From assembly GCF_000613845.1 (NCBI RefSeq), contig NZ_BAJT01000002.1, positions 1 to 64,000 of the forward strand: a DNA stretch of 64,000 nt, given 5' to 3'. Each line of letters begins with the position of its first letter. Within the stretch, counting starts at the first letter, position 1. Made by a program: the position numbers and the translations under genes. Source of the stretch: Asaia astilbis JCM 15831 (lineage in GTDB: Bacteria; Pseudomonadota; Alphaproteobacteria; Acetobacterales; Acetobacteraceae). The notes below the pieces were generated by a model. That model saw only the letters and a program-made list of their open reading frames with translations, had not been told where the DNA came from and made no database searches. This document shows positions 33,155-46,006 of this stretch, piece after piece.

Positions 33155-33792
33155 GGCGTCCAGCTCAGGAAGTTCGCCATGATGATCAATCCCGTTTTCT
33201 GACTTTTCTCGACGTGAAACTGGGTGCCGCAACGATTATCTCGCGCGACGATCGCAGGAACTGGCCCGCCATAGGCAGCCGTCGCAACGATATCGGCCGG
33301 GTCCCAACCCGTCAGGGCATAGGAGTGGACAAAATACCCATGGTCACCCGGCGTGAGACCATTAGTTAGCTGGTGAGCGCCTGGTTCGAAATCGAGAACA
33401 TTCCATCCCATATGGGGCAGGCGGAGCCCGGCCTCGAGAGCAAAATCCATTTTTCCGATCTGGCCCTTGATCCAGCCAAGCCCTGCCGTGCGCCCATGCT
33501 CAAGACCCCATTCGGCCATGAGCTGCATCCCAACGCAGATCCCGAGAAACGGGGTGCCGCGCTCCGTTGCTTCGATCAAGGCCTCACGCAAGCCGCCATT
33601 CAGGCCGGAGGCGCAATGAGCGAACGCGCCCTGGCCAGGGAGAATCAGATGATCCGCCGCCAGGACCGTCTCCGGGTCGCCAGAGATTGTGACCTCGGCG
33701 TCGAGCTGCCTCTGCGAGACAACATGACGTGCAGTCTGGGCGGCTGATGCGAGATTGCCCCCGTCATAATCGACAACGACAATTTTTCTCAT
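33151..33792 (-). CDS. hisH: Imidazole glycerol phosphate synthase glutaminase subunit
   Basis: A 213-aa class I glutaminase. The start is [20 protein letters not shown], the oxyanion segment is LILPGQGAF, the nucleophile Cys is in [12 protein letters not shown], and His and Glu are in [10 protein letters not shown]. It supplies ammonia to HisF. The frame is intact and the start overlaps the DUF2628 stop. Confidence 0.93.
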   Translation of the reverse strand: MRKIVVVDYDGGNLASAAQTARHVVSQRQLDAEVTISGDPETVLAADHLILPGQGAFAHCASGLNGGLREALIEATERGTPFLGICVGMQLMAEWGLEHGRTAGLGWIKGQIGKMDFALEAGLRLPHMGWNVLDFEPGAHQLTNGLTPGDHGYFVHSYALTGWDPADIVATAAYGGPVPAIVARDNRCGTQFHVEKSQKTGLIIMANFLSWTP

Positions 33793-34136
33793 GACGAGAC
33801 CTGCATCTTATCCCCAAAGCGCAACCGGGCATCTTCCTCGGTCCGGCCGAGCCAGATTCCCTCAGGAATGCCCCCGTTGAGGCGTGCTTCCCATCCGAAA
33901 ATTTCGGCACCGAAAAGGGCAAGCCCTAGATTGACGAGGATCGTCAGCAATCCGCCATCGGGTCCGCCCAAACGCAGGATCAGCATATTCAGGCTGGCTG
34001 TCAGCCCGAAAGCAATCCAGCTTCGGCTAAACAGAAATCCGACCGGGCCGAGGATGAGGAGGCGCCAGTAAAATCCCTGCCTTACAAGCGCTGGGGCAGG
34101 ATCATTCGGTCGGCGATAGGCCTGATAATAGTTCAC
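33789..34136 (-). CDS. DUF2628 small membrane protein
   Basis: A 115-aa protein beginning with the DUF2628 pattern ([20 protein letters not shown]). It has two or three hydrophobic segments ([39 protein letters not shown]) and ends with an amphipathic [16 protein letters not shown] segment. The function is unknown. It is translationally coupled to hisB upstream and hisH downstream. Confidence 0.75.
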   Translation of the reverse strand: MNYYQAYRRPNDPAPALVRQGFYWRLLILGPVGFLFSRSWIAFGLTASLNMLILRLGGPDGGLLTILVNLGLALFGAEIFGWEARLNGGIPEGIWLGRTEEDARLRFGDKMQVSS

Positions 34137-34729
34137 AGAACCCCCTTGGTCGACGGAACGCTCCCTGCGAGGCGAGGGTCGATCGCTACCGCCATTCTCA
34201 GCGCGCGGGCAAAGGCCTTAAAGCCACTCTCGGCGATATGGTGAGCGTTACGGCCTGCCTTGCAGGTGATGTGCAGCGCAATCGATGAGGACATTGCGAA
34301 GGCGCGATAGAATTCCTCGAACAGGTCCGTATCCATCTCGCCGATGCGCTCGCGCTCGAAGGTGACATTCCAGGCGAGATAGGGGCGCCCGGAAATATCC
34401 ACCACGACTTCACTCAGCGCTTCGTCCAGAGGAACCAGTGCATGACCGAAGCGGGTAATGCCACGCTTGTCGCCCAGCGCCTGCGCGAAGGCCTTGCCGA
34501 GAGCGATCCCGATATCTTCGACCGTATGATGACCATCGATATGCAGGTCGCCGTGGCACCGTACATCGAGATCGAACCCGCCATGCTTGGCCAATGCGGT
34601 CAGCATATGGTCGAAAAACCCAATGCCGCTGTCGAGTTCTGCCTGACCGCTTCCATCAAGATCGATGGCAACGGAGATATCGGTCTCACCGGTTTTGCGG
34701 TGAATGCGGGACTGTCTGGCGTCTGTCAT
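34133..34729 (-). CDS. hisB: Imidazoleglycerol-phosphate dehydratase
   Basis: A 198-aa protein with the metal-binding motifs [36 protein letters not shown] and [20 protein letters not shown] in the normal order. It catalyses the sixth step of histidine synthesis. The ATG at 34729 is chosen over 34741 because it matches the family start. It is the first gene of the minus-strand his operon. Confidence 0.93.
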   Translation of the reverse strand: MTDARQSRIHRKTGETDISVAIDLDGSGQAELDSGIGFFDHMLTALAKHGGFDLDVRCHGDLHIDGHHTVEDIGIALGKAFAQALGDKRGITRFGHALVPLDEALSEVVVDISGRPYLAWNVTFERERIGEMDTDLFEEFYRAFAMSSSIALHITCKAGRNAHHIAESGFKAFARALRMAVAIDPRLAGSVPSTKGVL

Positions 34730-34807
34730 ACTCTCCTCCATAAACTATTCGGAGCGAATACGCGATGGCCTCTTGGCGGAGTGGCCGGAACTTGCCATCT
34801 ATTTCGC

Positions 34808-35415
34808 ATGAGTAGTGCGCCCGAAACTCCCTCCGCCCTTGACGTCCTGCTTTCCAGGGCCTCCACCGACCAGCTCGGTCTGCCTGCCCCGGATAAAGGG
34901 CAGATCGCGCGCATCCTATCCGCGGGCCTGCGCGCGCCTGATCACGGCAAGATCAGGCCGTGGCGTTACATCGTCATAAAGGGCAAGAACCGGGCAGGGT
35001 TTGCCGAGAAGGTGGTCGAGGCCATGCTCGCCGCTGACCCCGAGGTTCCCGAAAAGAAGATTGCCAAGCGCCGTCAGCGCTTTTCGGAAATGCCCATGAC
35101 GATTGCCCTCGTGATGGCCCTCAACCCTCAGAGCAAGATACCCGTCGCCGAGCAGGAGCTCTCTGTGGGCGCGGGTGCCATGAATGTGCTGAACGCTCTT
35201 CATGCTGAGGGCTTTGGCGGTTTCTGGGTCTCGAGCGATTTTGCAGAACAAGCTGCTTTCGTGACGCGCTCGGTTTGACTGAAACCCAGCGCCTGGCCGG
35301 TTTTCTCTTTGTGGGCACGCCTGAGAAGCCTGTTGGAGGTAGCAAGAGGCCGGACATTCAGGATTACATGGCCGTCTATAAAGGTGAGCCGGTCAAGTTC
35401 GAGGCAGATCAGTGA
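34808..35415 (+). CDS. Nitroreductase family protein, one frameshift near 35256
   Basis: The start at ATG 34808 reads PSALDVLLSRASTDQLGLPA, then RILSAGLRAPDHGKIRPWRY, the FMN-binding loop of YdjA-type nitroreductases. Then AEQELSVGAGAMNVLNALHA and GFGGFWVSS follow. After a lost base near 35256 the end continues GLTETQRLAGFLFVGTPEKP to a TGA overlapping the next GTG. About 200 aa. Substrate unknown. Confidence 0.85.
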
Positions 35416-36619
35416 CCCAGACCTACGATATTGCCATAGCCGGCGCTGGTCCGGCTGGCCTGGCCTGCGCGCTCTCTCTTGCCAAGCGCGGCTGGCGCGT
35501 TGCCGTTATCGATCCTGCGCTCGCTCGGCGTTGGCAGCACCTTCCTTCGATGGACGCGAAATCGCCCTGACTCACCATTCGCGAGACTGGCTTGAGCGAA
35601 ACGGCGTCTGGGACCGTATTCCGGCTCAGTGCATTTCCCCTCTCAAAACGGCTCAGATCGAGAGCGGCGACGAGCCGTCATCCAATGGCTCGGGGGCGCT
35701 GCTCTTCACGGCCCCCCCAGACTCTGCCGACGCGCTTGGCTTTCTTGTTCCGAACCATCTGATCCGTACCGCTCTGCATGAGGCTGTCAGCGAGCAATCT
35801 GCGATCACGATCCTTGCGGGGCAGGGCGTTGTGGCGAGCTCTGGCAATCGCGACAAGGCTGTCCTGCTGCTTGATGATGGGTCGCTTATCGAGGCGTCGC
35901 TTCTGATCGCGGCCGATGGGCGGTTTTCCCGTATAAGACAGGCTCGCGGTATCGGCGCCATCATCCATGATTTCGGCAAGCAGATCATGGTATGCCGGAT
36001 GCGGCACCCCGAGCCCCATCAGGGTGTCGCGCTGCAATGGTTCGACAAAGGGCAGACGATTGCGCTCCTGCCTGTCGCCGACGACGATCAGCCGGGTCAT
36101 CTGTCTTCGCTCGTTCTGACGCTCGATCCGGCCAACATCGCGGCACTCAAGGCGTTGGACAAAGCGGCCTTTGATCGTGATGTCACGCGCCGGACCCAGA
36201 GCCGTCTTGGCCCGATGAGCCTTGAGAGTGCACGCTGTACCTATCCTCTGAAGACCGTGTTTGCGCATCGTTTCCAGACCACGCGTCTCGCGCTGATCGG
36301 CGACGCAGCTGTGGGCATGCATCCGATCACCGCTCACGGCTTCAATCTCGGATTGAAGGGGCAGGAGATCCTCTGCGAAGAGATTGAGCGCGGTGACGCC
36401 GATCCGGGGGCGCCCGAGGTTCTCCGTGCCTTCGAGCGACGTCATCGTCGCGCCACCGCGCCGCTTTTCGCCGCAACAAATGGCATCGCGTCGCTCTACA
36501 CCCATGATGCCGGGCCGGTGCTTGCCCTGCGCAAAGCCGGTCTCTTACTGGCCGACAGGATGACCCCCCTGAAGACGCTCGTCACGGGGTTTCTTATGGA
36601 TCGGAAAGGGGCCTCCTGA
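35412..36619 (+). CDS. FAD-dependent UbiH/Coq6-type monooxygenase, one frameshift near 35526
   Basis: A GTG start overlapping the nitroreductase stop gives TYDIAIAGAGPAGLACALSL, the Rossmann FAD motif. After one missing base the frame continues APSFDGREIALTHHSRDWLE (the GREIALTHHS region is typical of ubiquinone hydroxylases). LIAADGRFSRIRQ and LIGDAAVGMHPITAHGFNLG (second FAD motif) follow. It probably hydroxylates the ubiquinone ring. Joined length is about 402 aa. It ends at a strong terminator. Confidence 0.85.
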
Positions 36620-36639
36620 AGGCCCGCCTTGGTACACAG

Positions 36640-36681
36640 AAAAAGGGCGGTGAGGCTTTCAGCTCCTCACCGCCCTTTTTT
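36640..36681. terminator. Strong bidirectional terminator
   Basis: AAAAGGGCGGTGAGG and CCTCACCGCCCTTTT form a 15-bp stem around a 9-nt loop, with A-run and T-run on either side. It separates the monooxygenase (plus strand) from the convergent MscS-type gene (minus strand). Confidence 0.9.
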
Positions 36682-36698
36682 GTCATCAGACTTCCGAT

Positions 36699-39061
36699 TT
36701 AGGTCGGTTTGCCAAGCTCGAGCCCGGATTCCTGCAAGACACGATAGGCATCCAGCATGATCGAGTTGGTCACCCCACCCACATCGCGTACCGACGAGAC
36801 CTTGGCAGAAAGAGCAAGGGTAATTCCGGTTTCGGTGATTGCCGAAATCGCCACGCCGGGTGGCGGCGTCTGAAGGATATCTTCGCGCTGCTTCATCATT
36901 TCCATCAGGGCAAGCTGCGCCTTTGTGGCATCGGCACGGGGCGAGATCGTCACGGTTGCAGATGCTGCGCTGAGCGACGCGCCAAGCGTTGCGTTACGCA
37001 CTGCCGAGGTGATGAATTGTGAATTAGGCACGATCATTGTCGAACCGTCGCCGAGCCCGATTTCGGTCGAGCGTACGCTGATGCGTTTGACGTCACCCTT
37101 AATAGAGCCAAGCTCGATGAGGTCACCAACACGGATCGGTCTTTCTGCCAGCAATATCACGCCGGAGACAAAGTTCTGCACGATTGCCTGAAGACCGAAA
37201 CCGATACCGACTGAAAGCGCGCTGACAACCCAGGTCAGGTTTTTAACGGTCACGCCCGCTTCGGACAGCACGATAAGAAATACTGCAATCCAAGCGACAT
37301 ACGAGAAAATGTTCAGGATTGAGGTGCGCGCGCCGATGTCGAGATTGGTCGTGGGGAACAGACGTGATTCAAGCCAGAGCTTGAAAGCCCCAATCGCGTA
37401 ATAAGCGACAATGAGGATGACGATGCAGTAGACGGCGGTATTCAGAGAAAACTGCACACCGTTAATTGTCTGACCGACAAAAAGGCTCTGCACGCGGTCG
37501 GCCACGACCGGGATGGCAAGGCTGCCGCTGGACAGGCAGATGGCACCGAATACGATAATCAGACCGATATTGACGATGCCGGAAAGCAGGACACCGAACT
37601 GCGCGACGCGGTTTGCATGCACACCGAGACGGGACATCCGGCGCGAGATCGGAGATCCAACGCGGAAGACTCTTGATGTGAACTCTTTGGTCGCAATCGC
37701 AAGCAACATCAGCGAGGCGAAACTCACTGACAACGCAATGGCCCAAACTGTCAGAGCAAACGCGAAGGCAAGATATCCAATAGCGATCGCCAGCCAGGTT
37801 ACAACCAGAAGCAACCAGCCAAGCCCGTAGATGGCGGGGGCAAGACGGGCTTCTGTTCGACGGGTCAGGCGCTGGCACATCCAAACAAAGAGTAGGGTGA
37901 CGACAAGCGTAAACGCAGCCTCACCCAGACGACGGGCGGTGAGTGGGAAAGCGTTCTCGGACCCGACGATCACGAACACAGTCTCGATCAGGACCAGAAT
38001 GGCGACGCACCAGTCAGCGCCCCACAGCGCTTTCGCCGTGCGCTTGGCAGCCCCGTCGATTGCCATCGCATGACTGAGCGCGGGCAGGCCCGCGCCCAGA
38101 ATGAACCCGCAAAGCGGCATGATGCCCGCAATGCCATGGAGAAGAACCGGACTGCGCCCTACTTCAAGCGAGAAGATCCCAGCAAGAATCTCCCAGAGCA
38201 CAAACATGACAAGGCCGCAGACCAGACCGCTCAACGCGACCGGAATTGACGACGAGTGACCTTCGGCAAGGGGTTCGCCCGTAAAGCGATGAACGATATT
38301 TCCCTCAGCCTTGCGAAACACCCAGAAGACGGGACGCGAGACAAGCGCCGTAAGCAGAAAGACAGCGACCAATGCTCCAAGCATGAAAGGCCAGTTATAG
38401 AGCACTCCAGCGTAGCCGTTATTGACCGGTGGTGCGAGGGTCAGGCGTAATTCAGGCCCTTCTGAAGCGAGAGCCCGCCAGAAGGTTAGAGAGAAAGGGG
38501 ACGCCATACGTTCCGACAGCAGGGCCTGCTGGCTCACGGTCCCGCGGCGCTGCACCTCCATCTGCATCTGCTTGGCCTGCAACCCGAGGAGCTTCCCCTG
38601 GTTGGCCGTGGACTTGATATCCTGAACGACGGCCTGAAGATGATCACGCTGAGCGGCGATTGCAGCGCTTTCGCCTTCCGCCTTTGCGCCGACGATTTCC
38701 AGATAGCTCTGATAGACGGTCTGATAGCTCGTCGCCTGTGCCTGAATCGACTGGGCAGTGCTGACGACTTTATCGACCTGATCGGACAAATCGGAAAGCG
38801 TCTCACTGCCCAGAACGATGTCTGTCCTGTTGAGCTGGCCGTAGATGTATTTCAGGCGGTTCTGGGCTGACGTGATCTGCTTGCCCAGCGCGGCCGAGAC
38901 AGAAGTCCACCCGTATCCGTCCGCTGCCGAAGGAACGATCGCTGCATCCGCCGGGACACTGGAAGGCGCCCCGTGAGCAAAGCGCGGCGATATCGAAAGG
39001 GCGAGGACGAGGAAGACCCCCAGATAAGAATACAGGCTGGTCGCCTCTTCAAAGCTGACAT
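36699..39061 (-). CDS. MscS-family mechanosensitive channel with DUF3772 N-terminus, one frameshift
   Basis: The gene starts at an ATG at 39061 with AAAGGAGG upstream (MSALKRRPACIL). It shifts at a G5 run (39015-39019) and continues through the rest of a signal peptide ending SPRFAHGAP. A periplasmic coiled-coil/DUF3772 region (YIYGQLNRTDIVLGSETLSD), about ten membrane helices and the MscS core follow: SVGIGFGLQAIVQNFVSGVI, then RPIRVGDLIELG and GDVKRISVRSTEIGLGDGST. About 786 aa, similar to YbiO/KefA-type channels that release solutes in hypo-osmotic shock. Confidence 0.88.
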
Positions 39062-39149
39062 TCCGATGATCGCCTCCTTTATATGTCTGAATTTCAGAGC
39101 AGAAACGGGGGTGAACCCCCGAAAGTTCTCTACGCGTTTCTGTTTGAAT

Positions 39150-40221
39150 TCAACGCGTCGAGGATTTGAGGTCGCTGACCGAGTCAAATCCTGCGCGATA
39201 AAGCTCTTTCAGAAGCTCTGCCTTGAGCCGGGTCACCAGTGCAGGGCCGTGATAGATCAGCGCGCTGTAGACCTGCACCATATCGGCCCCGGCGCGTAAA
39301 CGCTCGAAGATGTCGAACCCGCTCTCGATGCCGCCGCATGAAATCACCGCCAGACGGTTCTGAACCAAGGGCACGATCTGGCGAAGCATCTGCAGTGAAA
39401 GCTGGGCGAGGGGGCGTCCGGAAAGTCCCCCCGTCTCCTGTGCGAAAGAAGAGCGCAGGGAATGGGGGCGGCTGATGGTGGTGTTGTTCACGATCAGTCC
39501 CGCAGCACCGCCCTCGACAGCAGCCTCGACGATGTCCGACAAGGACTCGGGATTGAGATCAGGCGCGAGTTTAACCACCAGCGGAGGCAGGGTGACGTTG
39601 GCACGGGTGATCGCTTGCAGGATGTCGCGCAGCGTCGCGGCGCTCTGCAGGTCACGAAGACCGGGCGTATTGGGCGAGGAGAGATTGATTGTGATGTAAT
39701 CGGCCAGCGGACCGACGCGCGACGCGAGAAACGGATAATCCTCGAGCGGACGCGCCCCGATCTTGTTGATTCCCAGATTGGCCCCGATCGGCACGGCGCG
39801 CAGTGTGGCGTTTCGCCCCGCCTGCAGAACCCTAAAGCGCTCGAGGCGGCGTGCAAAGACGTCAATTCCGCAGCCGTTGAAGCCCATGCGGTTGATAATC
39901 GCTGCGTCTTCTGAAAGCCGGAACAGGCGCGGCTTCGGATTGCCTTCCTGCGGGCGCGGTGTGACCGTACCGCATTCGACATGACCGAAGCCCATCCGCG
40001 CCAGGGCCATCGGCACGCGCGCATTCTTGTCAAATCCGGCAGCAAGCCAACCGGATTGGGGAAGCGTAATCCCATGCATCGGGTGCTCAGGCTGGCACAT
40101 CTTTGGGTGCTGTCGGGCCCATGCCGAGGGCCAATGTCTCAATGGCCGCCTCATGAGCGGTTTCAGGGTCGAGACCGTGAAAAAGCCTGGTTGCAAGGCT
40201 CGAGAAGGAAGATAAGGCCAT
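39150..40221 (-). CDS. pyrD: Dihydroorotate dehydrogenase (quinone), class 2, two frameshifts
   Basis: The start at ATG 40221 (AGGA upstream) gives SSFSSLATRLFHGLDPETAH, the membrane-associated N-terminus of class 2 enzymes. Two lost bases near 40095 and 40045 separate it from GLRFPNPVGL and AAGFDKNARVPMALARMGFG. Then TPRPQEGNPKPRLFRLSED, TINLSSPNTPGLRDLQS (catalytic Ser loop), PLVVKLAPD and VISCGGIESG follow. It oxidises dihydroorotate in pyrimidine synthesis. The joined length of about 357 aa is normal. Confidence 0.9.
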
Positions 40222-40441
40222 GAGATATCCTGAGCATGAAAGCGTCTTGTCCGCTCTATAGCCCGACTGAGCCTCGGGTCTAACCCCTGAAGCGATATCG
40301 GGTGAAGAACAGCCTGTCGCGTGTCCTGCGTTAAAGGCTCGCGACACAGGGCTCAGCCGGTTGCTCTTCTCACCTCAATTATGGGAAGAGGTCACCCAGT
40401 CGTGATGATCGAGCCTAGCTGCCCCTTTTGGAGACCGAGCG

Positions 40442-40690
40442 ATGTGGGATGAGCCCTATCTTGAGACCTGCTGTCGCTCGACTTTGCATCGTGCGCTCCT
40501 CTGCGAGGGTATCGGGCGCCCCCAGAACCTGCGCGATCAGCCTTGCCTCGAGCGATTGAGCGCTATGGGCTTTGTCAAATTGGGTGCCGATGGGCGTTTC
40601 CATATCACCCCCTCCGGGCTGAGCCGTCACGATCAGGAAATCGGGCAGTTGAAGCCTATGAGGGCGAGAGCCTCCCAGATACGCGTCTGA
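40442..40690 (+). CDS. Small hypothetical protein, winged-helix-like
   Basis: An 82-aa protein with GGAG 7 nt before the ATG. It has LHRALLCEGIGRPQNLRDQP, then MGFVKLGADGRFHITPSGLS and RHDQEIG. The F-x-L-x-x-D-G-R-x-x-I-T-P-x-G pattern is that of the wing of small DNA-binding proteins. The last 15 residues look atypical, so the end may be shifted. The 220-nt gap before it (40222-40441) shows no gene. Confidence 0.5.
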   Translation: MWDEPYLETCCRSTLHRALLCEGIGRPQNLRDQPCLERLSAMGFVKLGADGRFHITPSGLSRHDQEIGQLKPMRARASQIRV

Positions 40691-40804
40691 GTCTTCTGTC
40701 AGGCAGATCAGAGCGCTTTGGGTGACGGTCGAAGGCGAGGGGCCAGTCCTGAAACAACTCGACGCCGGTTGACAGAGACGCGGCAACGTCGCAACACTCG
40801 CCAC

Positions 40805-42885
<2,081 letters not shown>

Positions 42886-42913
42886 CCTTTTCCACTCTGG
42901 AGGTCAGAGAACG

Positions 42914-43009
42914 ACGAGGCGGCGTCTGACGTCGCCTCGTGCTGCAACGAAAGTCGCTGCTTGGGTAGTCCCTCCGCTGTCACGCACGCTCATCAGGGCG
43001 TGACAGCGG
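42914..43009. terminator. Two strong hairpins after thiC
   Basis: ACGAGGCG/CGCCTCGT (42914-42940) and a perfect 12-bp pair CCGCTGTCACGC (42974-42985)/GCGTGACAGCGG (42998-43009) lie between thiC and the SMR gene. Neither is followed by a T-run, so Rho-assisted or structural termination, or a protein-binding role, is possible. Confidence 0.55.
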
Positions 43010-43101
43010 TCTGCAGTATTGTTAGATCAGCAATAAAGCAGACGTAATCGGTTGGCATTCCGTCATTCAGGAGTGGCCGCCCTATACCGGATGGACGCGC
43101 C

Positions 43102-43431
43102 ATGACTTATCTCTTTCTGTTTATTGCAATCTGTTCTGAAGTTTTTGCAACAACAATGCTGAAGCTTTCCGAGAGCTTTACCCGCCCCATGCCAGGCCTG
43201 TTGAGCGTGCTGGGCTACTGCGTGTCGTTTTATGCTCTTTCCTTCACCCTGCGCGTCATGCCGACAGGGATTGCCTATGCGATCTGGTCCGGCGTCGGAA
43301 TTGTTTTGATTTCGGCAATCAGCTGGGTAAAGTTCAGACAGGCTCTCGACACCCCCGCCATGATCGGCCTTGGTTTCATCATTTTCGGTGTCGTGATTGT
43401 TAATGTGTTTTCGAAGTCCGTCTCGCATTGA
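43102..43431 (+). CDS. SMR-family multidrug efflux protein (EmrE-like)
   Basis: A 109-aa protein with four membrane helices. Glu13 (LFIAICSEVFATTMLK) is the proton/drug site equivalent to EmrE Glu14, and GIAYAIWSGVGIVLISAISW is the EmrE-type third helix rather than the guanidine-exporter type. It would export cationic compounds as a dual-topology dimer. The gene is monocistronic. Confidence 0.9.
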   Translation: MTYLFLFIAICSEVFATTMLKLSESFTRPMPGLLSVLGYCVSFYALSFTLRVMPTGIAYAIWSGVGIVLISAISWVKFRQALDTPAMIGLGFIIFGVVIVNVFSKSVSH

Positions 43432-43508
43432 CGGTTTGTGATTTTATATTAACAAAACATACGCGTATGTGAACGAGCCGTGCTATAGTAACGCCTTCAG
43501 GCAGGAGT

Positions 43509-43967
43509 ATGAAGGCGCGCATGGTCACTCCCCATATCATTGACAGGATTGCACAGGTCCACCGCCCTGAACCCGAACGCGAGTCTGAAACTCATCTCGA
43601 GAAGAGCGTAGCCCCGCCTAAGAAAGGGAAGGGGCGCAAGAAAAACATAGCGTCTGCGGCAGCCCTCCCGGTCGAAAAAGTGGTGACCGACGAAGAGCTA
43701 CGTCGAGATCTGGCCCATACAATTGTCCGCTGTACGACGTTTTATATGCTCGATGAACCCAATCAGGTCACCGAGCATAGCGCCGCCTTTCTCGAGGCTC
43801 TCATGCGTCTTTGGGGAAAGCGGGGGATTGACGCCGTTGACGTCTGGCGCGAAATCGATCATCGCCTTCAGCTGGGTAACCTGCTGGCCCAGATCAACCG
43901 CGACATTCCGCACAGCTCGGTAAGCACCCGTAAATTCTGGCGGCCGTCCTCTACTAAACTGCCCTGA
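43509..43967 (+). CDS. Hypothetical protein upstream of cvpA
   Basis: A 152-aa protein with a basic, Lys-rich first third (PPKKGKGRKKN) and a helical remainder (EELRRDLAHTIVRCTTFYML, then WGKRGIDAVDVWREIDHRLQ). Its stop overlaps the cvpA ATG. I do not recognise it. The last 18 residues look unlike the rest and might be out of frame. Confidence 0.5.
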   Translation: MKARMVTPHIIDRIAQVHRPEPERESETHLEKSVAPPKKGKGRKKNIASAAALPVEKVVTDEELRRDLAHTIVRCTTFYMLDEPNQVTEHSAAFLEALMRLWGKRGIDAVDVWREIDHRLQLGNLLAQINRDIPHSSVSTRKFWRPSSTKLP

Positions 43968-44494
43968 TGCAACATAACGCCGATATCGTCGCCCTTTGTC
44001 TTCTTGGCCTCTCTGCCTTCTGGGGCGCAAAGCGCGGATTTTCGCGCGAGATGTTCAGTCTCATTGCCTGGGTTGGGGCGTTTGTGCTGGCAGCCAGAAC
44101 AGCCCCTTTGCTGCTTCCCTGGCTTTCACAAAAGCTGAGTGACGGACTGGCTGCAACAGCTCTGGCTTACGTGCTGTCGTTCATCGTGCTGGTGCTTATC
44201 TTCTCGATGGTCGCAGAGCGCTTTGCCTCCGGCTTGCGCACTGTGCTTATCGGCGGGACCGATCGACTGCTCGGCTGCTTTTTCGGGCTCGCACGTGGTG
44301 GCCTGATCCTGATCGTTCTCTACCTGCTCACGGTCTCCATCACCGGTGAATTTACCGCGCATATGCTCATTGCAGGGAGCCATTCAGGCCCCTACATCCT
44401 GACCGGCGTGCATCTGTTGCAGGAACTAATGCCACATTTACCGCAACTTCATCTTGCCTTGCCGCCCGCAACAGGCCATGAGGCTGCCTTCTGA
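43967..44494 (+). CDS. cvpA: CvpA family membrane protein
   Basis: A 175-aa protein with four membrane helices and the CvpA start IVALCLLGLSAFWGAKRGFS, then TALAYVLSFIVLVLIFSMVA and LLGCFFGLARGGLILIVLYL. CvpA is linked to envelope homeostasis and often precedes purF, as here (54 nt upstream). Confidence 0.88.
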   Translation: MQHNADIVALCLLGLSAFWGAKRGFSREMFSLIAWVGAFVLAARTAPLLLPWLSQKLSDGLAATALAYVLSFIVLVLIFSMVAERFASGLRTVLIGGTDRLLGCFFGLARGGLILIVLYLLTVSITGEFTAHMLIAGSHSGPYILTGVHLLQELMPHLPQLHLALPPATGHEAAF

Positions 44495-44548
44495 TCGACA
44501 CAGCCTCGAACGCCCATGCGTGACCATGCAAAGGAGCGCCGCCTGACT

Positions 44549-45975
44549 ATGAGCCCTGACACATTCGAAACTTCGAACCGTCCTTATGAGGAATGCGGCG
44601 TCGTAGGTATCTGGGGCACCCCCGATGCGGCTGCGCTTGCCGCACTCGGCCTGCATGCGCTTCAGCATCGGGGTCAGGAAGCTGCGGGTATCGTCAGCCA
44701 TGACAGCGAGAAATTCTACCAGCATAAAGGGCTTGGCCTTGTTGGCGATGTGTTCAGCGATGCACGGGTCATGGCAACGCTCAAGGGCAAGAGCGCGATC
44801 GGTCACAATCGTTATGCGACAACGGGCGGCACGCTTCTCCGCAATGTGCAGCCGCTCTACGCCGATTTCGAATTTGGCGGTCTCTCCGTTGCACATAACG
44901 GGAACCTCACAAACGCTGCGACCCTGCGTAAGGCGCTGGTCAAGCGCGGCTGTCTGTTCCAGTCCACGACAGATACCGAAGTTTTCGTCCATCTGATTGC
45001 GATCTCGCTCTATGCGACGGTGCTGGAGCGCCTCGTGGATGCCGCCAAGCAGGTCAAGGGGGCCTATTCGGTTCTCGCGCTCGCCCCGGAGTTTCTGGTC
45101 GGCCTGCGTGACCCCCTGGGAGTACGGCCTCTCATCCTCGGGCGTCTACCTGACGGCGGATGGATGCTCGCCAGCGAAACCTGTGCGCTCGACATCGTCG
45201 GCGCTGAATTCGTGCGTGACATCGAGCCTGGCGAACTGGTGATTATCGATAATGACGGTGTGCGGTCGATGCGTCCCTTTGCGCAGACCAGCCCCCGTTT
45301 CTGCGTTTTCGAGTATATCTATTTCGCGCGTCCTGACTCAATTCTCGAAGAGCATTCTGTCTACGTTGCCCGTAAGCAGATTGGCGTCGAGCTGGCTCGG
45401 GAAAGTGGCGTCGAGGCAGATGTGATTGTGCCTGTTCCGGACTCAGGTGTTCCTTCTGCCATGGGCTTTGCCGCCGAGAGCGGGATCCCGTTCGAGATGG
45501 GGATCATCCGTAATCACTATGTCGGACGAACCTTCATCGAGCCGACCGACCAGATCCGTAATCTGGCGTTCGCATGAAGCATTCGGCGAACAAGCCGGTT
45601 CTGGAGGGCAAGCGCGTCGTGCTCGTCGATGATTCGATCGTGCGTGGAACGACGTCTCGCAAGATCGTGGATATGGTGCGCGCTGCTGGTGCCACCGAGG
45701 TGCATATGCGGATCAGCAGCCCTCCCACAAAGCACCCCTGCTTCTACGGGATCGATACCCCGGAAGAGAGCCAGCTCATGGCGGCTACGCATTCGCTTGA
45801 GAAAATGGCCGAGACCATCGGTGTCGACAGTCTGGCCTTCATCTCATTCGATGGATTGTATCGTGCTCTTGGGCATGAAGGACGGGTCGCGGCAGAAGGG
45901 CGCTACTGCGATGCCTGCTTCACCGGTGATTATCCGATCGAGCTGGTCGACAAGGATGGACGTCTGGTCGCCTGA
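44549..45975 (+). CDS. purF: Amidophosphoribosyltransferase, one frameshift near 45573
   Basis: From the ATG at 44549, Cys16 (YEECGVVGIWG) would become the N-terminal nucleophile after propeptide removal. The glutaminase domain has LHALQHRGQEAAGIV and GHNRYATTGG. The phosphoribosyltransferase part has DSGVPSAMGFA, then after a lost base near LAF-GMKHSANKPVLEG comes the PRPP loop KRVVLVDDSIVRGTTSRKIV. The joined length of about 476 aa is normal. It starts purine synthesis. Confidence 0.93.
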
Positions 45976-45976
45976 T

Positions 45977-46006
45977 CAAAAACGGGGCTTTAAGCCTCGT
46001 TTTTTA
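45977..46006 (+). terminator. Terminator after purF
   Basis: AACGGGGCTT and AAGCCTCGTT form a stem with one G-T pair, followed by T6. It lies directly after the purF stop and abuts the convergent TetR gene. Confidence 0.75.

Noticed and set aside
43020-43101. Guanidine riboswitch before the SMR gene
   Set aside because: No paired ACGG-loop hairpins are present and the protein is of EmrE type rather than guanidine-exporter type.
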